Below are positions 58,488-64,000 of a stretch of DNA of 64,000 nucleotides, one piece after another. The position numbers and the translations under genes were made by a program. The stretch comes from Cryptomeria japonica (Eukaryota > Streptophyta > Pinopsida > Cupressales > Cupressaceae): positions 204,169,949 through 204,233,948 of the forward strand of contig NC_081409.1 of NCBI RefSeq assembly GCF_030272615.1, given 5' to 3'. Position 1 is the stretch's first letter, and every line of letters begins with the position of its first letter. Below the pieces are notes generated by a model. That model worked only from the letters and a program-made list of their open reading frames with translations. It was not told the DNA's origin and ran no database searches.

Positions 58488-58495
58488 TATAAAGG
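58488..58495 (+). promoter_or_regulatory. TATA box upstream of element B ORF2
   Basis: TATAAAGG, 280 bases before the ORF2 ATG and after the ORF1 stop, in the position equivalent to the AATAAAAGGG of element A. Possible promoter for a separate ORF2 transcript. Confidence 0.45.
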
Positions 58496-58767
58496 TGACT
58501 CTTTTAGTCATTTTTACTTACCTATATTCAAAGAAGCATTTCTCTAACTTGAGCATCAAAACAAAATCAATCAATCTTGCATTCAAAGAAATCCAGAAAG
58601 AAATCTTGTGCAATACCCAGCAGTCATCTCAAGTTATCTAGAGTGGAGGTCAGAGTGGTAAAGCAAGATTTTGGAGAAGTGTGTTGTGCTCGACATCGAC
58701 AAACCCTAGTTCATAGCGAAAAGGTATTTTTTGTCGAATCACTCTTATCATTCAAAATTATTTAGAC

Positions 58768-61665
58768 ATGGCTTCTACATCCAAGGTCTCTTCTAGTTCT
58801 TCCACATCTGAGGAGTCATCCAAATCTCTTAGGAAGAAGTCGAATTACAATTCCCTATCTCAAATTCTTGTGGGAGTCATTGTCGAAGGGGATGTTTCTA
58901 GCTATATTGATTACAGACTAGAAGACCTATGGTATCTAGTGATTCACTTCTAGTTGAGTTTGTTCTGTGGAAAAGATAAGAAGATTAAACCAGAGTACAG
59001 CGTGATCGTGAAGAAGAATTTACACAATGCAACTTATTTTCTCGAGGAATTCACAGAAGATCATATAAGAATTATTCTTAGTAGGGTTCATGGTGACAAG
59101 ATGTATCTTGAGAGAACCCATGATATCACACTAGAGGCAATCCATGTCATGACCGGTTTCTGCAATATTGGAGAAATTCCTATTCTTTGTAAGATCACAA
59201 AAGCCCAAGTGGAAAAGCTCACAAGTTCTGTGAGCGATAAGTGGGCAATGACTGTCAACACCATAAGATATGACTTGGTGAAGTATGTGTGCATGGTGAT
59301 TGGGTATAGAGTATTCTATGCCAGTAGGATGAATTTTGTTCCTATAGCTGCAGTGCATGCCGCTTATCGGATGATCAAGGAAGATGCAAAGTATGACTTG
59401 TGTACCTGCATGCAAAAACAATTCATGGAGAATTTGAAATCCATCAAAGAGGATAAGGCACTAAGGTTCAAGTTTGGTCAACTACTTGTCGGGTTGTTTT
59501 TCTAATTTCAAGGGTATTTTCTGAGAGTTGGTGATGTTCAATGGTCAAGTGATCTACCGGTTACAAGACAAATCAAGGAGAGTCTACAAGCAGTGGGATT
59601 TACTTATTGAGAGATTCTAAACAGGTATTTTGATGAGTTTAGATTAAAGATGAACCAGAGAACAAGGCTATTAGGTGACCTAGTTAAGAAGTATGAAGAT
59701 GATATTTGTTTCATGATCCAAGTGGATCATTGCATAATGGAAGTAGTTGAGCCAAGAGAAGAGGAAGTTGAGCCTATGGGCTATGAAGTCGTGAATGATA
59801 TACTCATTGGGTATGCCTCTACCCTACTTTCTTTACCACTTGATCCAAAAGAGAAGAGGACCAGTACCTACTCTGAGAGGATTAATCCTACTGAAGTACC
59901 GAAGCAGAAGAAGAGGAAGGGTGTGCCATCAGTATCGACATTGGTTACATCTGCTGCCAGTCCAAAAGTGACCAAGAGATCACCAACCAAGAAGAAACCA
60001 GAGGCTATTCTGCCAAAGGTATTTGAGAGGAAGAGGAAAACCATGAATGAAGCACAAGATACAAAAGACACTGAATCAGAAGCTGAAATATCGAGTAAGA
60101 AGACCAAACTAACCGGTAATGTACCTGTAACCCCTGCACCAATAAATATACACATTCCTTCTTACAAGCCTATGACACATTGTCAAAGGACTATAAAGAA
60201 TATTAGAAAGAAAGTTCTTGATTATCTAAAAGATTATTTTGATGATCTTAACAATACTAAAAAATAGGAGGTAGAACAAGAGCTCATTAAGTATTTATGT
60301 GACAATGATTGGTCTCCAACCGATATTAAACTTAGAGTTTCTATTTCTTTGTATGATTCTTTGGACAATAAATGGTGCATTGTCATTGAAAAGGAGCAAG
60401 CAATTAGGGAGCAAAATTTTGCTCAATATTTCCTAGATGCTTCCAATTCTGAATTATTTGAGATTCTTGATCAATACAAAGGCATCTTTTTCATGAGAAA
60501 GAGAAGATTTCAGTTACTTGGAGGTAAAATATCTGAAGTAGAAAAGGACACTCATCTGTGAGCTCAAGAAGCTTTCCAAATGAAAAAGGTATCTGAAGCA
60601 AATCTACAAGCTGAGCAAGAGTTTGACCTATCAAAATCAAAACCAGATGAAGTCTTCAATGATCAAGGAGAAAGAGTAGCTAAGCAAAATGGTCCTATCA
60701 ATGTGGATGTATTAGATGATGAAGGTACTAAACTGAAGGAAGCTAAGAAGGAGAAATCTGAGAAGGAGAAAGATGAGAAGGAGAAAGCAGAGAAAGAGAA
60801 AGCAGAGAAGGAGAAAGCAGAGAAAGAGAAAGTAGAGAAGGAGAAAGTAGAGAAAGAGAAAGCGGAGAAGGAGAAAGCAGAAAAAGAGAAAGCAGAGAAG
60901 GAGAAAGTGGAGAAGGAGAAAGCGGAGAAGGAGAAAGCTAAGAAGGAGAAGGTGGAGAAGGAGAAAGCGGAGAAGGAGAAAGTGGAAAAGAGGAGAAAGA
61001 GAAGGCTGACAAGGAGGCCAAGGAAAAAGAAAAGTAGGAGAAGAAGAGACAAGAGGAAATCAAAGCAAAGGAAGCAGGATAGACTTCTGAGATTCCCAAG
61101 GTAACTGGAGATCAAGTTCAAGCTAAACAGGTTGATCCCACTGGTCACAATGAATTGACTCTTTCCTGTCTTATCAAATCTAAAGATGAAAATGAGCTAC
61201 TTAGAAGTATTCAGCTTGCTAAAGAAAGATTGGAGGAACTAAGAAAGAAGAAAGAAAAAGATGATATTCAATTTGTTGTTGATATGCTTTCAAACTTAGT
61301 CCCTCATACCGATCTTCCTGGTACCCGCTTCCCCACTGGCCCAGTTGAAGCTTCTATGCATAATAATGGGTGATCAAGTGCAATCATTGGAAGATGTTGC
61401 CCAAGATACTACAGATAAAAAGCATGAAAAGGCACTAAAAGTTGTAGTGGTAAAGCAAATGAATGAAGATAGAGCCAAGATGATCCATCAGAGAGATGAT
61501 ATCAGTCTGGCAATGGCTGAAGGACATATACTTTTGAGAAAAATATGCCAACACGATCTATTTTGTGATGATTCTATGAAGAAGAAAGGTCAACTCCAAC
61601 TGGAATTAAAGCAGTATATGGAGACCTTAAAAGTGCCATATGATTCCTTCACAGTGTATGTATAG
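58768..61665 (+). pseudogene. Element B ORF2: long protein of unknown function, conserved with element A
   Basis: It starts MASTSKVSSSSSTSEESSKS and runs about 965 codons, with stops at 58951 (TAG), 59503 (TAA), 59608 (TGA), 60265 (TAG), 60559 (TGA) and near 61078 (TAG), and frameshifts near 60990 and 61370. The N-terminal domain (58950-59610) aligns with A ORF2: HDITLEAIHVMTG, NTIRYDLVKYVCMVIGYRV, KYDLCTCMQKQFMENLKSIK and FKFGQLLVGLFF. A Lys/Pro-rich linker (59880-60110), an acidic/basic helix of Glu-Lys repeats (60750-60990) and more helices follow. No enzymatic motif is visible. Fewer in-frame stops than in A suggest a different decay history. Confidence 0.7.
60750..60993 (+). repeat. 15-bp coding minisatellite (Glu-Lys helix)
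   Basis: About sixteen units of GAGAAAGCAGAGAAG type encode EKAEK/EKVEK pentapeptides. Such strictly alternating charged sequence usually forms a single stable alpha helix. A slip at the 3' edge of the array (about 60990) coincides with the frameshift. Confidence 0.92.
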
Positions 61666-61803
61666 ACTATACAGACTCATAGGTAATAGATTGCCAGGAT
61701 TGATTCAAAGATCTGCAAGTGAACTCAAGATCTGCAGGAGCTTCAGTTGCTTTTGTTACCTAAGTCGCAGATTCTTCAGAAGTTCTTTCTGAACATGGAA
61801 GCC

Positions 61804-62324
61804 TGTTAGAAATTAGGATCGTAGGATACTAATCATTATAAACAAGATTATAAAGTAAATGAAATATGAAACATACATGCAAAATGTACACATTACACAA
61901 GATATACATGGGGAAAACCCTTTCGGGTAAAAAACCCCTTAAAGCATCATTTAATTAAAACACTTACAAATATAGTCTATCATAAAATAGACATGAACCT
62001 AGGGACACTCCTCCAATACTTCCACATGGCCAATAATACCTCATATGCATAGTGATACAACTAACCATAAAGCTCCAAATTCACACACCTCTCAAATGAG
62101 AGAGAACCTCCTTAAATATAGGAGGAAGGGTGACTTCACTAGTCACACCTTTTCAATAACCCCCACTCATAAATAATTAATAATCTAATAGTTATTAGAT
62201 TATAATTATTTCAAATGGGATATGCTTATAAAGTATATAATATATAAGGTTTTATAACCTTATATTAGAACATTATATATAAATGTTATAAGGATGTGAT
62301 CCCTAATAACATTATGTTCTAACA
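61804..62324 (-). repeat. 3' LTR of a second copia-type element (inserted in B)
   Basis: It starts TGTTAGAAATTAGG and ends GTTCTAACA on the plus strand, giving a TGTTAGAA/TTCTAACA inverted terminal match. It contains CATGGGGAAAACCCTTTCGGG at 61909. On its inner side CTCCCCCTTAATG is a minus-strand polypurine tract, showing this is the 3' LTR of a minus-strand element that extends past the window. Confidence 0.85.
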
Positions 62325-64000
62325 CTCCCCCTTAATGTTAATAGGGGATCACATGTCAATTTCCATAGAAGAAAAAATGAAGCACCCTAGTAACGTAGGT
62401 CTTCTTTGATAGTGATAAATAGGGACACAAATATATGCCAACATGAAGATCATGCATTCTGGACTACATGAAAGTCATCTTGTCATAATTTATAATCCCA
62501 GTATTTTAAAAATGATGTTGTGAGGTCTTAAAAAATTATATTGGAGTCGTGGTCCCCTCAAATTAGCCTCTCCCTAGGTTTATTACATAGTGCCCGTAGG
62601 TCTTAATACAATGCTTTTACAAGTGGAAGATTTACAAGGAGAAGAATTTACAATATGCCCGTAGGACTTAAAAAAAAAATCTGCCCGTAGGTCTTACGAT
62701 ACTGTGCCCATAGGACTTAAAAAATAAAGGATTTAGCCACTAAGTGGTGTCATTGACATGCACACTCCCCCTCAATGGAATCACCTAAGGCCAAGCATTA
62801 TTTGAATTTGGAGCATATAATGCGTAAAGGTCTTATGCCTATTAGGTCTTAAATCTAGGATTTAGCCACTAGGTGGTGTCATGTACACTCCCCCTTAATG
62901 GCATCACCTCAAAGCCAATCATTGCATAGAGGATTTCAAAGTGATGGCTAAAATTACAATATATCTAGTATGTGCCCATGATCTTCAAAGTGTCTTTATT
63001 ATAGAATGATTTCACTTGAGTGAGGTGCCCATGATCTTCAAGGTGCCTTTATTATAGAATGCTTTCACTTGAGTGAGGTGCCCATGATCTTCAATGTTCA
63101 TTTTGATCTTTAGAAATGATATTCTCTAGAAAGAGTAAAGTAACTTCAAGTAATATGGTACTTTCATATGTATCCAAATGGAACTCTTCAATAAATCTTC
63201 AAGGCCATATTGATTCTTCAAGAGCTACATTCATATTTTGTCCATTTGATTCAAAGACACATAGAAGATAGTCTTCTTATTAAAGTATTGCACCATATGT
63301 TTTGAAGTCATAACCTCACCATAGAAGAAACAATATAGTTAGTAACTTAGTAATCAACTTCATTTTTGGTGCAAAGAAAGAACATAATATTATTATTTTT
63401 TGTCATTTGCCAAAGATCATATAATATTCCTTATAAATATAAAATATAGTCCAATGATTGGTAGAAAGGAGATCAACATATATTTTCATGAGAATAGGAA
63501 TGAATAATTTGTTGTCTTGTTTAAAATACAAAAATAGACATGCTACTACATATAGTAATGATCCATAAAAAATTAGGCAACGGGTGAGCTATCCTTTCTA
63601 GGTTTGCTCCCCAGACAATTTATAAGGGTGATAGTCACCCATTATAAATAGTATGATTAAAAAAAATAAAAAATGGATCAAATATAGAATAGAATAACAA
63701 ATCACTTAGATCTCCATAAAAGGATGCTAATGAGAATTTTTTAAATTTACTTATGCATATTTACTAGCTTGTACATTTCATGAAAAAATATTTTACCCTT
63801 CATTTATAGATAGATAGATGATTTCCTGTTTATCATTGTGATAGTTTGATATCAAGGAATTTGCTTATCAAACATACTATAATCAAGAATATTCTTAATG
63901 TTAACATAAGGCATATCCTCCATCAAATACCTATAAAAATTAAATTTGAGATAAATCATGATGTTCCTTCCTTTATTCCTACTAGTTCACATGTGACTTT
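62325..64000 (-). mobile_element. Internal non-coding 3' region of the second copia-type element
   Basis: There are three minus-strand polypurine tracts (62325, 62764 and 62887), each within CTCCCCCTTAATG or a close variant. A phrase TGCCCGTAGGTCTTA recurs four times (62590-62720), and GGATTTAGCCACTAAGTGGTGTCAT recurs at about 62728 and 62857. No RNase H or RT text is visible by eye on the minus strand, so either a long 3' UTR or a non-autonomous element. Confidence 0.6.
62972..63095. repeat. 53-bp tandem repeat, 2.3 units
   Basis: Units start at 62972, 63025 and 63078, each beginning GTGCCCATGATCTTCAA. The first two differ by a few bases and the third is partial. Confidence 0.92.

Larger units (their letters stand above)
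55820..61803 (+). mobile_element. Element B: non-autonomous copia-type element related to A, 3' end not in window
   Basis: The 5' LTR (55820-56955), PBS, ORF1 (coiled coil plus four knuckle-like motifs) and ORF2 follow the same order as in element A. No pol motif is visible. The 3' LTR is missing: the element is cut at 61804 by another copia-type LTR, so the rest may lie beyond the window. Confidence 0.8.

Noticed and set aside
60663-61148. Minus-strand open frame rich in Phe-Ser repeats
   Set aside because: It is the antisense shadow of the Glu-Lys repeat in element B ORF2.

Overview
This window is plant nuclear DNA made almost entirely of nested transposable elements. Every coding region I recognise belongs to a plant-type retrotransposon or Helitron, except a short PPR-protein fragment at about 40.65 kb. 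There is no rRNA, tRNA, CRISPR array, bacterial-style operon or intact host gene. Long, decayed, interleaved elements with wide AT-rich spacers suggest a very large land-plant genome, plausibly a gymnosperm; that is inference.

Layout. (1) 2.06-5.69 kb plus 5694-6125 and about 13061-13870: minus-strand Ty3/gypsy remnant ('family L': gag piece, repeat-rich leader, LTR). (2) Its LTR is split by element A (6126-13060), a complete LTR retrotransposon with 5-bp target duplication, PBS and PPT but no pol. (3) About 13.95-18.0 and 26.2-27.6 kb: plus-strand gypsy-like element C with gag-type zinc-finger remnants, split by a minus-strand Ty1/copia element (18009-26163, target duplication ATTCC) that itself holds a solo family-L LTR (20330-22144). 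(4) 27.6-32.7 kb: minus-strand Ty3/gypsy element D, order gag-protease-archaeal-type RNase H-RT. Upstream lies a separate accessory protein remnant of about 1,100 codons (32.7-36.1 kb). (5) 37.9-39.3 kb: third family-L LTR. (6) 41060-49036: nearly full-length L1-type LINE with 14-bp target duplication and poly(A). (7) 49.5-54.3 kb: Helitron Rep/helicase relic interrupted by an LTR. (8) 55820-61803: element B, a diverged relative of A. (9) 61804 to the end: LTR and non-coding internal part of another minus-strand copia-like element.

Most interesting result. A and B share an architecture with no detectable protease, integrase, RT or RNase H. ORF1 is a coiled coil followed by four CCHC-type knuckles. 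ORF2 is a long protein with its own upstream TATA-like box and a conserved Met-Ala-Ser start, a conserved N-terminal domain, a Lys-rich middle and a helical C-terminus. Their LTR ends, PBS and (for A) PPT region match the copia element at 18-26 kb, so a copia family of that type probably mobilised them in trans. This looks like a two-gene, non-autonomous retrotransposon lineage; whether it is undescribed needs a database search. Element A's premature stops are almost all TAG, as expected from CAG-to-TAG deamination under CHG methylation.
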